In this document: in pieces, positions 27,325 through 35,690 of the stretch
Layout: every line of letters starts with the position of its first letter
Numbering within the stretch: the stretch's first letter is position 1
Origin: Thalassospira marina
GTDB taxonomy: Bacteria; Pseudomonadota; Alphaproteobacteria; Rhodospirillales; Thalassospiraceae
Reading direction: 5' to 3'
DNA: 64,000 nucleotides
Assembly: GCF_002844375.1 (NCBI RefSeq)
Contig: NZ_CP024199.1
Span: 4,256,001-4,320,000, forward strand
Made by a program: the position numbers and the translations under genes
The notes under the pieces: model-generated
What the model was told of the DNA's origin: nothing
The model's database searches: none
The model's input: only the letters and a program-made list of their open reading frames with translations

Positions 27325-28875
27325 ATGTCACTTGTTCGTTCGATTGCCACTGTCAGTGGTTTTACCCTGCTTTCACGGTTATTGGGCTTTGCCCGCGACA
27401 TTCTGATTGCGGCAATGCTGGGTGCAGGCGGCATGGCCGATGCCTTTTTCGTGGCATTCAAATTTCCCAACCTGTTTCGCCGCCTTTTTGGCGAAGGGGC
27501 CTTTTCAGTCGCGTTCATTCCGCTTCTGGCCGGTGATATTGAAAAACGCGGCCTGGAAGAAGCCCGCGATTTTGCCGCCAATGCCCTGTCGATCCTGATT
27601 GTGCTGACAGGGTTTCTTGTGGCGATTATCGAAATCATCATGCCCTGGGCCATGCTGGTTTTTGCACCGGGCTTTTCCGAAAACCCGGAAAAATTCACGC
27701 TGGCGGTCGAACTTTCGCGCATCACGTTTCCCTATCTGGCCTTTATTTCAGCCGTCGCGCTAATGTCAGGCATTTTAAATACCCTGCATCGTTATGCCGC
27801 AGCGGCCGCCGCCCCGGTGGTTTTGAACATTTTCATGATCGGCGCCCTTCTGGCCCTAACACCGATTACCCAAACACCGTCCCATGCCCTGGCATGGGGG
27901 GTTCTGTTTGCCGGGATCGGGCAGTTTGTGTGGCTGGTGATTGCGTGTAAACGGGCTGGTTTTGCCATTCGCTGGCAATTGCCCCGCATTGACGACAAGG
28001 TAAAATTGCTGGGCAAACGCATGGTGCCGGGCATGATTGGCGTTGGCGTTTACCAGCTTAACCTGCTGATCGATACGATGCTGGCATCGATGGTATCGGA
28101 CGGCGCGGTTTCCTGGCTTTATTACGCGGATCGCGTGCATCAATTGCCATTGGGCGTCATTGGCATTGCCATTGGCACGGCCATGCTGCCCACCCTGTCG
28201 CGCCAGCTTCAGGGCAAGGACCCGTCTGTTGCGATGTATAGCCAGAATCGCGGCATTGAAATTGCCCTTTTGCTGACCATGCCTGCCGCCGTTGCCCTGG
28301 CTGTCATGGGCATTCCCATCATCAATGTTCTGTTTCAGCGCGGCGCCTTTAGCGCAACAGAGACCAGTGCCACGGGCATGGCGCTGACGATTTTTGCCTG
28401 TGGCCTGCCGGCATCGGTGCTGGTCAAGGTATTGGCACCGGGGTTCTTTGCCCGCGAAGATACCAAAACCCCCATTCGCATCGGCATTATCTGCATGATT
28501 TTGAATATCGGCATGATCGTTGTTCTGATGCCGTTATTTGGGCATCTTGGTATTGCGGCGGCAACAGCGGTTTCATCCTGGATCAACGCCATCTCGCTGG
28601 GCACCATTTTGCGCAAACGCAACCATCTGACATTTGATGACCGTTTAAAACGCCGTGTTCCACGCATTATTCTATCTTCAGCCATGATGGGCCTGGCCCT
28701 GTGGGCGGCGATTACATTTTTCTGGAATGCGGGATATGACGCCATTTTACGTGCTGCCATTATGGCCGGCATCGTGATCACCGGAATGGTTGTTTATGCG
28801 CTGATCGCCCAGCTTAGTGGTGCGACAAGTTTTAGCGAACTGAAATCAACCCTGAAGCGCGGCAACCCGGCATAA
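27325..28875 (+). CDS. murJ: Lipid II flippase MurJ
   Basis: A 516-residue polytopic membrane protein of the MVF/MATE superfamily that flips lipid II across the inner membrane for peptidoglycan synthesis. The conserved opening SGFTLLSRLLGFARDILIAA, the FRRLFGEGAFSVAFIPL segment and the LINVLFQRGAF motif are clear MurJ signatures. About 14 membrane segments are expected. The position between glnD and trpS is the common alphaproteobacterial order. Confidence 0.96.
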   Translation: MSLVRSIATVSGFTLLSRLLGFARDILIAAMLGAGGMADAFFVAFKFPNLFRRLFGEGAFSVAFIPLLAGDIEKRGLEEARDFAANALSILIVLTGFLVAIIEIIMPWAMLVFAPGFSENPEKFTLAVELSRITFPYLAFISAVALMSGILNTLHRYAAAAAAPVVLNIFMIGALLALTPITQTPSHALAWGVLFAGIGQFVWLVIACKRAGFAIRWQLPRIDDKVKLLGKRMVPGMIGVGVYQLNLLIDTMLASMVSDGAVSWLYYADRVHQLPLGVIGIAIGTAMLPTLSRQLQGKDPSVAMYSQNRGIEIALLLTMPAAVALAVMGIPIINVLFQRGAFSATETSATGMALTIFACGLPASVLVKVLAPGFFAREDTKTPIRIGIICMILNIGMIVVLMPLFGHLGIAAATAVSSWINAISLGTILRKRNHLTFDDRLKRRVPRIILSSAMMGLALWAAITFFWNAGYDAILRAAIMAGIVITGMVVYALIAQLSGATSFSELKSTLKRGNPA

Positions 28876-28940
28876 TAACAGTGCCGGGAGCACGGGCATG
28901 GCGTGATCGCGGCTAATTTGCCCCATATACGACAAGCTGC

Positions 28941-28969
28941 TTGACCTGTTCGCCTTCGGGGGCTTAACT
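28941..28969 (+). promoter_or_regulatory. Promoter upstream of trpS
   Basis: TTGACC (28941-28946) and TTAACT (28964-28969) are separated by 17 bases. Transcription would start near 28976, leaving a leader of about 90 bases before trpS that contains a terminator-like hairpin. Confidence 0.5.
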
Positions 28970-28982
28970 CCGCGCGTCTGTT

Positions 28983-29037
28983 CGTATGCTCGTCCGCCGG
29001 CGGGTGTCCACAACCTGGCGGAGCATGCGGATTTTTT
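28983..29037 (+). terminator. Terminator-type hairpin immediately before trpS (possible attenuator)
   Basis: The arms CGTATGCTC-gt-CCGCC and GGCGGAGCATGCG pair with one small bulge and a G-T pair (about 13 bp) and are followed within three bases by TTTTTT. It lies between the putative trpS promoter and the trpS start, so it could either end murJ read-through or attenuate trpS. Confidence 0.7.
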
Positions 29038-29067
29038 ATGAACATTCCTGAATTGGACGATACACAC

Positions 29068-30069
29068 ATGCAACGTGTTTTCTCGGGCGCCCAGCCCACC
29101 GGCAATCTTCATCTTGGCAACTATCTTGGCGCAATCCGCAACTGGGTTGCTTTGCAGAACGATTATGAATGCGTTTATTGCGTCGTTGATCTGCATGCCA
29201 TCACCGTCTGGCAGGAACCAAACGAACTGCGCGCCAACATTCGCGAACTGGCCGCCAGCATGATTGCTTCGGGCGTTGATCCGGAAAAACACATTCTGTT
29301 TAACCAGAGCCAGGTTTCCGCCCATGCCGAACTGGCCTGGATTTTCAACTGCGTGGCCCGTATCGGCTGGCTCAACCGCATGACCCAGTTCAAGGAAAAG
29401 GCTGGCAAGCATCGCGAAAATGCTTCCCTTGGTCTTTATGCCTATCCCAGCCTGATGGCAGCCGACATTCTGGCCTATAAGGCCACCCATGTTCCGGTTG
29501 GCGAAGACCAGAAACAGCATCTTGAACTGACCCGCGACATTGCGGCGAAATTCAACAATGACTTCAGCGCGGAAGATTTCTTCCCCCTGCCCGAGCCGCT
29601 TATTCTTGGCCCGGCAACCCGTGTGATGTCATTGCGTGACGGGTCCAAGAAAATGTCAAAGTCCGATAGCTCGGACATGGCACGCATCAACATGACCGAC
29701 GATGCCGATACCCTGGCTAAGAAAATCCGCAAGGCCAAAACCGATGCCGAACCGCTTCCCTCCGAAGCAGAAGGTCTGGAAGGCCGTCCGGAAGCCCGCA
29801 ACCTTGTCACCATTTATGCAGCCCTGCTTGATAAGCCGGTAGCAGATGTTCTGGCGGAACATGGTGGCACCCAGTTTTCGGGTTTCAAACAGGCCCTGAC
29901 GGACGTGGTTGTTGATAAGCTGGCACCGATCACCGGTGAAATGGCCCGTCTGAAAAACGATTCGGCCTATATCGATGCGGTTCTGGCCAAGGGGGCGGAA
30001 CGCGCCGATGCCATTGCCCAGCCGATCCTGCGTGATGTTAAGGAAGTTGTCGGTTTCCTGAACCGCTAA
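29068..30069 (+). CDS. trpS: Tryptophanyl-tRNA synthetase
   Basis: A 333-residue class I synthetase that charges tRNA-Trp. The TGNLHLGNYLG signature (HIGH-type) lies at about residues 11-21 and KMSKS near residue 195 (SKKMSKSDSSD). The start at 29068 gives MQRVFSGAQPTG, the standard family N-terminus; the in-frame ATG at 29038 lies inside the T tract of the upstream hairpin and would add ten residues. A strong terminator follows. Confidence 0.96.
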   Translation: MQRVFSGAQPTGNLHLGNYLGAIRNWVALQNDYECVYCVVDLHAITVWQEPNELRANIRELAASMIASGVDPEKHILFNQSQVSAHAELAWIFNCVARIGWLNRMTQFKEKAGKHRENASLGLYAYPSLMAADILAYKATHVPVGEDQKQHLELTRDIAAKFNNDFSAEDFFPLPEPLILGPATRVMSLRDGSKKMSKSDSSDMARINMTDDADTLAKKIRKAKTDAEPLPSEAEGLEGRPEARNLVTIYAALLDKPVADVLAEHGGTQFSGFKQALTDVVVDKLAPITGEMARLKNDSAYIDAVLAKGAERADAIAQPILRDVKEVVGFLNR

Positions 30070-30082
30070 AACCCATTTCATC

Positions 30083-30119
30083 AAAAAGGCCCGGTTTCCA
30101 CACGGAACCGGGCCTTTTT
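30083..30119 (+). terminator. Intrinsic terminator after trpS
   Basis: A 14-bp stem (AAAAAGGCCCGGTT / AACCGGGCCTTTTT) with a 9-base loop. Confidence 0.92.
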
Positions 30120-30179
30120 GTATCTGCGCTATGCCGCCATTATCCCGGTGGCACAGCAAACTAAAGCCCTTTGCCAGGA

Positions 30180-31649
30180 TCAGATCGAACCCTGGTTTTG
30201 CTGGCGTTTTTGCATGGCCTGGTATTTCTGCAGGCCATCCATCATGGTCTGGCTAAACCATGCACCCACCGGAGCCTGACCGGCATTATGCTGTTCTGCT
30301 TCACGCAAAAGCGGGTGTTCATCGCTAACATCAGCGTTTGCATTGTTGGCACCAGCACTGGTATTGGCCGCTAGCTGGTCATTACCTGCACCCAGCGATG
30401 AAGACCGGTTTACGCCGCTGGCAGATGCTCGGTTATTGGCGCCATTTGCCGGGCGGTCATTGTTGCTGCTGGCCGAATTACTGACCGGGCCAAGACCAAG
30501 GGCGGAATTAAACCGGGCTGCCATTTCAGCAGGCGATAAAACCGGCCCACTGGCCATATCATCACGCAGGGCGGCATCCGTCATCAGGGCGGGATTCATG
30601 CGCTCGGTTTCAGCCCTGCCCTGCTGGGCGCGCGCCTTGATCAATTCACCCTGCACATCCCCACCGAAGGACGGACCTGATACACGGCCGTTATTTTCTG
30701 CCCGCTGCCAAACCGTGGCACCTTTTTCATGATTTACATGCACATTGGCCGACAAACGCGAGGATGCACCGGTCGTTTCACGCTGGGCCACCATGCGTGA
30801 TGCATAATCGCTATGTCCCGCGCGGGCCAGGGTAACGGCAAGTTCTGCCGGGTCTGCACTTTTGGCAGCACTTAACGCGCCCCGTTCAAACGGGTTTTCA
30901 GCCGCAGGTGCATCCTGCTGGGCGGGCTGCGCCGCTGAATTGGGGACAGACCGGTTAAATGATGCCGGTGTCGGTGCCAAGGCGGCGGCTGCATTTGTGC
31001 CCATTGGTGCGGATTGGGCAATATTTTCCGCGACCGTTTCACTGGCGGGATTTGCCTGGTCAAATGGCAGGGTTGCTGCAACGGCGTTTTGGGCCGCAGC
31101 CTGTTCCCCCGCCATTGCCGATGCCAGCGAGGTATCACCCGTGCTCCAGGGCAGGACAAGGCCATTACCGGGCGTGCTGGCCGTGGCTGATGCGTCAGGG
31201 TTGGAATTGGCATTGTCATTCTGGGCGATGGCGGTTGCCGGGTTACTGTTGCTGTCATCGCCTTCAAACAGGGCAAGGACATGGGCACCGGTATCTTCAC
31301 CGGTAAAGCCTTCAACTGCGGCATCCACGGCGGCACCGGCCAGGCCAAAAATACCGCCAAACAGGCCACCACCTACCACACGGGCAGCATTGCCCATCTG
31401 GTCGCCAGTCAATTCACGATACAGCGCGCCGACAACAGGAATATGTTGCAGCGGATTAATCACATCAATGATGTCACCAAAATCAAAGCCATCGTCGCCA
31501 AACAGGAAGCTGGCAAATCCCCCGGATTCACCATTTTCTGCCGCCTGCTGTGCCGGGTTGCCAGCTTTGGCCGCGCTTTGCTGCGCGCCATTTGCCGTTT
31601 GCGCCCCCGCACCGGGCGAAATTTGCCGCCAATCTGCACCTATCGACAT
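30180..31649 (-). CDS. Large, mostly disordered protein of unknown function
   Basis: A 489-residue protein. Only the segment at about residues 38-115 looks folded (FGDIIDVINPLQHIPVVGAL, then GGGLFGGIFGLAGAAVDAAV); I have seen similar segments in uncharacterised alphaproteobacterial proteins. The remaining 370 residues are rich in Ala, Asn, Ser, Gln and Pro and are probably disordered. A short C-terminal motif (WFSQTMMDGLQKYQAMQ) looks like a conserved helix. AGGAGG precedes the ATG at 31649, which fixes the start and excludes the longer reading from 31778. No signal peptide. Function unknown. Confidence 0.78.
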   Translation of the reverse strand: MSIGADWRQISPGAGAQTANGAQQSAAKAGNPAQQAAENGESGGFASFLFGDDGFDFGDIIDVINPLQHIPVVGALYRELTGDQMGNAARVVGGGLFGGIFGLAGAAVDAAVEGFTGEDTGAHVLALFEGDDSNSNPATAIAQNDNANSNPDASATASTPGNGLVLPWSTGDTSLASAMAGEQAAAQNAVAATLPFDQANPASETVAENIAQSAPMGTNAAAALAPTPASFNRSVPNSAAQPAQQDAPAAENPFERGALSAAKSADPAELAVTLARAGHSDYASRMVAQRETTGASSRLSANVHVNHEKGATVWQRAENNGRVSGPSFGGDVQGELIKARAQQGRAETERMNPALMTDAALRDDMASGPVLSPAEMAARFNSALGLGPVSNSASSNNDRPANGANNRASASGVNRSSSLGAGNDQLAANTSAGANNANADVSDEHPLLREAEQHNAGQAPVGAWFSQTMMDGLQKYQAMQKRQQNQGSI

Positions 31650-31776
31650 AGCAGTCCTCCTCTTGCCGATAGATATGCAATCATGATGCCAAAATTCATT
31701 CTGGCTATTTTGGGGCAAAAAATCGCTGAATTCCGGGTTCTTTTGCGCAAGGGACCGTTGCCAGCCCACCCATAAC

Positions 31777-31805
31777 AAAACATCCCGGCAGAAGCTGCCG
31801 GGATG
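31777..31805 (-). terminator. Intrinsic terminator after ribA
   Basis: An 11-bp perfect stem (CATCCCGGCAG / CTGCCGGGATG) with a 3-base loop, followed on the minus strand by TTTTG. Confidence 0.88.
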
Positions 31806-31850
31806 GAAATGGTGTTTTACAAAATATGCAGCCGGAATATCAGCAGGGGC

Positions 31851-32993
31851 TTAAAACAGGTGCCCTGCCCGGTCCTTTTTGGTTTTCAGGTAAAACGCAT
31901 TATGGCCGTTAGACGGAAATTTGTGCGGTACCCGTTCGCTTACAGTAACACCCCAATTTTCCAGCCCGCGCAGCTTTTCGGGGTTATTGGTCAGGATACG
32001 GACAGTCGAAAAGCCAAGCTGGCGCAACATTTCTGCCGCCGGGCGATAAACACGTTCATCGGCGTCAAAACCAAGTTCTTCGTTGGCATCAAGGGTATCA
32101 AAGCCACGATCCTGCAAGGCATAGGCCCGCAATTTATTGACCAGGCCAATACCGCGCCCTTCCTGGCGCAAATAAAGAACGATGCCACCTTTGCCACCGG
32201 CCGAAATTTCGGCAATTGCGCCACGCAATTGCGGGCCGCAATCACAACGCAACGATCCGATCAAATCACCGGTAAAACATTCCGAATGCAAACGCACCAG
32301 TACCGGTTCATCCGCCACGGGTTCATCAATAATTATAGCAATATGTTCCTGCCCACCATCGGCCGGACGAAAGGCCACCACGCGGGTATTTTCTGCATTT
32401 TCCAGGGGGACGCGGGCATCGCTTACCTGGCGCAGGGACCCTGCGGCGGCATCCTCGTAACCATTAACGATGTTGGCATCGAGCAATAACAGGTTTTCAG
32501 CCCTGGCAAATTCTTCAACCCGGGCTGCATCAACAGAAACTGAAACGATGGCCGGCAACAAACGGGCAAGTTTTACCAGGCGAATGGCGGCATCCTCGCC
32601 GGCATCAGTCTGGCGCCAGCTTGCCGTTGGGGCCTCGACCATATCAAGCAGCGGATTGGCCCAAATGGAAAATGTCGTACCATCCACCTGCTGCGGATTT
32701 GCTGGCTGCAGGGCGCAAAACCCTCTGCTGGTATCGGCATGGCCAAGGGCACGTGCGCGCACCCGCGGCAATATCAGGGCAATATCATCGGCATTGACGG
32801 CGATCGCACGCAAACGTGCCAGGCCGTGATCGGATAATGGTTCGGTCGCGATGGCCGCGATGGCCGCATTTTCAGACCGGATCAATATCATTTCGCCACG
32901 GCGCAGGTCGGCAACGGCACGGGAAACCGAAATCAGCTCGGATGTTGAAATTTCGGAACCTGCCGAAATGCTGTTGGGCGTCGTCATCGTCAT
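31851..32993 (-). CDS. ribA: GTP cyclohydrolase II (riboflavin synthesis)
   Basis: A 380-residue RibA that opens GTP to the first riboflavin precursor. The catalytic domain (about residues 190-380) has the zinc-binding cysteines in HSECFTGDLIGSLRCDCG near residue 238, and LRQEGRGIGLVNK. The N-terminal 180 residues make it longer than E. coli RibA (196 residues). They resemble the position of a DHBP synthase fusion but lack its acidic catalytic motif as far as I can see, so this part is probably a degenerate or regulatory domain. It stands alone with its own terminator. Confidence 0.9.
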   Translation of the reverse strand: MTMTTPNSISAGSEISTSELISVSRAVADLRRGEMILIRSENAAIAAIATEPLSDHGLARLRAIAVNADDIALILPRVRARALGHADTSRGFCALQPANPQQVDGTTFSIWANPLLDMVEAPTASWRQTDAGEDAAIRLVKLARLLPAIVSVSVDAARVEEFARAENLLLLDANIVNGYEDAAAGSLRQVSDARVPLENAENTRVVAFRPADGGQEHIAIIIDEPVADEPVLVRLHSECFTGDLIGSLRCDCGPQLRGAIAEISAGGKGGIVLYLRQEGRGIGLVNKLRAYALQDRGFDTLDANEELGFDADERVYRPAAEMLRQLGFSTVRILTNNPEKLRGLENWGVTVSERVPHKFPSNGHNAFYLKTKKDRAGHLF

Positions 32994-33221
32994 ACTTAAT
33001 TTTATTACCGATTTGGGGCCAGGGCGATCACAAGATCGCGATCAGGCCGGTATGAGGCTGGATCATTCGTTCGTCAATGTCTAAAGCCAAAACAGTTTGT
33101 TCTTGAAAAAGTGACGATTTGAGTGTGAGAGTTGGTTATATTGCACATAGGCAATGCTCTCCAATTGCCACGAAAAAAGAACAGGGCCTGAATATAGACG
33201 GAATTTAGGGACCAGCAAGGG

Positions 33222-33917
33222 ATGGCAATGACGACAGGTAAACAGGTTTTAGTGGTTGAAGATGATGCGGCGCTGAGCCAGTCACTGACCGAGCAACTCC
33301 GCCTTCATGAAGAATTTGACTGCGTGGTTGCCAATAGCGGCCAGGAAGCGCTTGAAGCCGTTAAAGACAACTATTTCGATGTCATCCTGCTTGATGTTGG
33401 TTTGCCCGATATAGACGGGCGCGATGTGTGCAAATTGATGCGCCGTGCCGGTGTCAAATCCCCTGTGATCATGCTGACCGGTGCCAATAGCGATTCTGAC
33501 ACGATTCTGGGTCTTGAATCCGGCGCAAATGACTATGTCACCAAACCGTTTCGCCTCAATGTGCTGCTGGCCCGTATTCGCGCCCATATCCGCCAGCATG
33601 AACAAAGCGAAGATGCCGTTTTTGCCATCGGCCCGTATAGCTTCCAGCCCAGCGCCAAAATTCTGGTTGAAACGGCAACCGACAAAAAGATCCGTCTGAC
33701 GGAAAAGGAAACATCAATCCTGAAATTCCTGTTCCGTGCCGGGGATAAACCGGTTTCACGTGAAACCCTGCTTGATGAAGTTTGGGGATATAACGCTGGT
33801 GTGACAACGCATACACTTGAAACGCATGTGTATCGCCTGCGCCAGAAAATCGAAAAAGACCCCTCCAGCGCGACGATCCTGGTTACCGAACCCGGTGGCT
33901 ACAAACTCGTCCCCTGA
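33222..33917 (+). CDS. OmpR/PhoB-family response regulator
   Basis: A 231-residue two-domain regulator. The receiver has the acidic cluster E13-D14-D15, phosphoacceptor Asp58 (VILLDVGLPDIDG) and the Lys of YVTKPF. The C-terminal winged helix contains ETSILKFLFRAGDKPVSRET and HTLETHVYRLRQKIE. No sensor kinase is adjacent, so the partner is elsewhere. The VSRET codons form the 14-bp core of a parS site (33752-33767). A hairpin terminator follows directly. Confidence 0.93.
   Translation: MAMTTGKQVLVVEDDAALSQSLTEQLRLHEEFDCVVANSGQEALEAVKDNYFDVILLDVGLPDIDGRDVCKLMRRAGVKSPVIMLTGANSDSDTILGLESGANDYVTKPFRLNVLLARIRAHIRQHEQSEDAVFAIGPYSFQPSAKILVETATDKKIRLTEKETSILKFLFRAGDKPVSRETLLDEVWGYNAGVTTHTLETHVYRLRQKIEKDPSSATILVTEPGGYKLVP
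33752..33767. other. parS-like core inside the response-regulator gene
   Basis: GGTTTCACGTGAAACC, a perfect palindrome matching 14 of 16 bases of the parS consensus TGTTTCACGTGAAACA; only the outermost pair differs. It is read as codons for Val-Ser-Arg-Glu-Thr. Confidence 0.4.
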
Positions 33918-33954
33918 ACCGGGTTTAATCCGGTTTTCCGATAAGATGCGCGAT

Positions 33955-33985
33955 ATTGAGCCTGCTTTGCAGGCTCAATTGCTTT
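33955..33985 (+). terminator. Intrinsic terminator after the response regulator
   Basis: An 11-bp perfect stem (ATTGAGCCTGC / GCAGGCTCAAT) with a TTT loop, followed by TGCTTT. Confidence 0.82.
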
Positions 33986-34228
33986 GAGGTGGGTTTAATA
34001 ACTTTCACAAGCCGCCATCAAGCCGGATCACAATCCCTATCACGCAGCTTTCCCGATCCGCTCCGATCACGATTTTTGGTTTTCCCAAAAATCTGTGTCA
34101 CAGATTACCAACTTTGACGTCTCATCTGGTTGGGGAAAAATCGATCTGTTCGAAAGGCAGTTTTGCCAACTGCGTGCTTAAACGCGGAAAACCCAACCAA
34201 AAGACCTGATAACAGCAAATATTCAGGC

Positions 34229-34264
34229 AAAAAGGACGAAATTAATTTGAATTTCGTCCTTTTT
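34229..34264. terminator. Intrinsic terminator after yggS
   Basis: A 15-bp perfect stem (AAAAAGGACGAAATT / AATTTCGTCCTTTTT) with a 6-base loop; usable on both strands and just after the minus-strand yggS stop. Confidence 0.88.
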
Positions 34265-34269
34265 CAGCA

Positions 34270-34977
34270 TCAAGGGGCAAGATTATAGGCGCGATGCCCA
34301 AAAATTGCGGTTCCAACCCGAATATGCGTAGCGCCAAGGCGAATAGCACACTCGTAATCACCGCTCATGCCCATGCTGCGCACCTTTAAACCATGCCGGT
34401 CGGCAATTTTTCCCAAGAGGCCAAAATGGGGTGAAGGTTCTTCGTCAACCGGGGGAATGCACATCAACCCGGTTACCGGCAATGCCAGATCATGGATGCA
34501 TTCACGAATGAAATCATCGGCATCGGCGGGGTCAATTCCCGCTTTTTGCGGTTCGCGACCAATATTGATCTGAATATATAATTCCGGGCACTGGCCGGTT
34601 TCATCGCGAAGGCGGGCAAAGGTTCGGGCCAGTTTGGGGCGGTCCAGTGTCTCGATGACATCAAACAGGCTCATGGCCTCGCGGGCCTTGTTGCTTTGCA
34701 ACGGGCCGATCAGGTGTAGTTCCACATCAGGGAATTCCTGCTTTAATCCCGGCCATTTTTCAGACGCTTCCTGAACCCGGTTCTCGCCAAATATCCGCCG
34801 CCCAGCAACCAGCGCACCCCTTACATGGGGGGCATCGTGGGTTTTGCTGACACATACCAGTGTCACGTCATCGCTTTTCCGGCCAACGGCACTGGCAGCT
34901 TCGTCAATATTTTGCTGAATAGTGGCAAGGTTGGCAGCGATATCGACATCGCCTGATGAATCGTTATGATCGCTCAT
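34270..34977 (-). CDS. yggS: YggS-family pyridoxal phosphate homeostasis protein
   Basis: A 235-residue PLP-binding protein of the YggS/PROSC family, which buffers vitamin B6 and affects amino-acid metabolism. The PLP lysine is in VTLVCVSKTHDAP (near residue 45). FGENRVQEA and HLIGPLQSNK are family hallmarks, and SMGMSGDYECAI lies near the C-terminus. It is divergent from the thiamine-phosphate-synthase-like gene, the starts almost touching, so the two promoters overlap the other gene's 5' end. Confidence 0.93.
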   Translation of the reverse strand: MSDHNDSSGDVDIAANLATIQQNIDEAASAVGRKSDDVTLVCVSKTHDAPHVRGALVAGRRIFGENRVQEASEKWPGLKQEFPDVELHLIGPLQSNKAREAMSLFDVIETLDRPKLARTFARLRDETGQCPELYIQINIGREPQKAGIDPADADDFIRECIHDLALPVTGLMCIPPVDEEPSPHFGLLGKIADRHGLKVRSMGMSGDYECAIRLGATHIRVGTAIFGHRAYNLAP

Positions 34978-35023
34978 GTTATGCGAGATTCCGGTTCAGT
35001 GCCCAAAAGGACGTTACAACATA

Positions 35024-35647
35024 ATGGAGCCCAAACTAGCAAAGCTGGCGCAGCAACTCAATTTACGTAACGCACCGGATCGCAGCCTTTCGCCCGTTAT
35101 ATTAATGAGCGACGATAAAAGGCTGCCTGATCCGCACCTGGCACTCAACAAACTGCCCAAAGGCAGTACCCTTGTTTTCCGGCATTATGATGCCGCTGAC
35201 CGGACACAACAGGCACTGATCTTACGTAAAATCTGTCGCAAGTTGGGGCACCGCTTTTTTATTGCTGCTGACATTCTGTTGGCCATCCGGCTGCAAGCAG
35301 ACGGGCTTCACATGCCAGGCTACATCCAGAAAACCCCCATTGATCTGCTTAATACCGCAAAAAAACATGGTTTGATGGTCAGTGCTGCCATTCATGACAT
35401 GCCCCAGCTAAGGCATCTGCTGGCATTTGGGCGCAATATTGATGCCGCCATCATCTCCCCGTTATTTGCAACCCAAAGCCACCCGGGAGCACCCTGTTTG
35501 GGTTATGCGAAATTTGAGCGGATGGCGCACCTGGCGACCCGTCATGGGATAGGTGTCTATGCGATGGGGGGCGTTGATATTTCCAGAGGGCATATGCTTG
35601 GAAAATTGCCGATTTGCGGTATTGCCGGGATCGGATTCGCCACTTAA
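35024..35647 (+). CDS. Thiamine phosphate synthase/TenI-like protein
   Basis: A 207-residue TIM-barrel protein of the ThiE/TenI family. The AAIISPLFATQSHPGAP segment corresponds to the phosphate-binding loop of ThiE, and YAMGGVD to the C-terminal one. Identity of several ThiE catalytic residues is unclear, so it could be a thiamine phosphate synthase or a TenI-like thiazole tautomerase. The ATG at 35024 follows AAAAGGACG. No other thiamine genes are adjacent. Its end is followed at once by the GT9 gene. Confidence 0.78.
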   Translation: MEPKLAKLAQQLNLRNAPDRSLSPVILMSDDKRLPDPHLALNKLPKGSTLVFRHYDAADRTQQALILRKICRKLGHRFFIAADILLAIRLQADGLHMPGYIQKTPIDLLNTAKKHGLMVSAAIHDMPQLRHLLAFGRNIDAAIISPLFATQSHPGAPCLGYAKFERMAHLATRHGIGVYAMGGVDISRGHMLGKLPICGIAGIGFAT

Positions 35648-35690
35648 TGTCGGCGTGATCGGCCCCCGTTTATTTCCAAGGATTCCCGCT

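Larger units (their letters stand above)
33918..34269. other. Non-coding interval between convergent genes
   Basis: 352 bases bounded by two terminators (33955-33985 and 34229-34264). Between them the DNA is AT-richer than its surroundings, and I see no ORF, RNA gene or other clear element. Confidence 0.5.
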
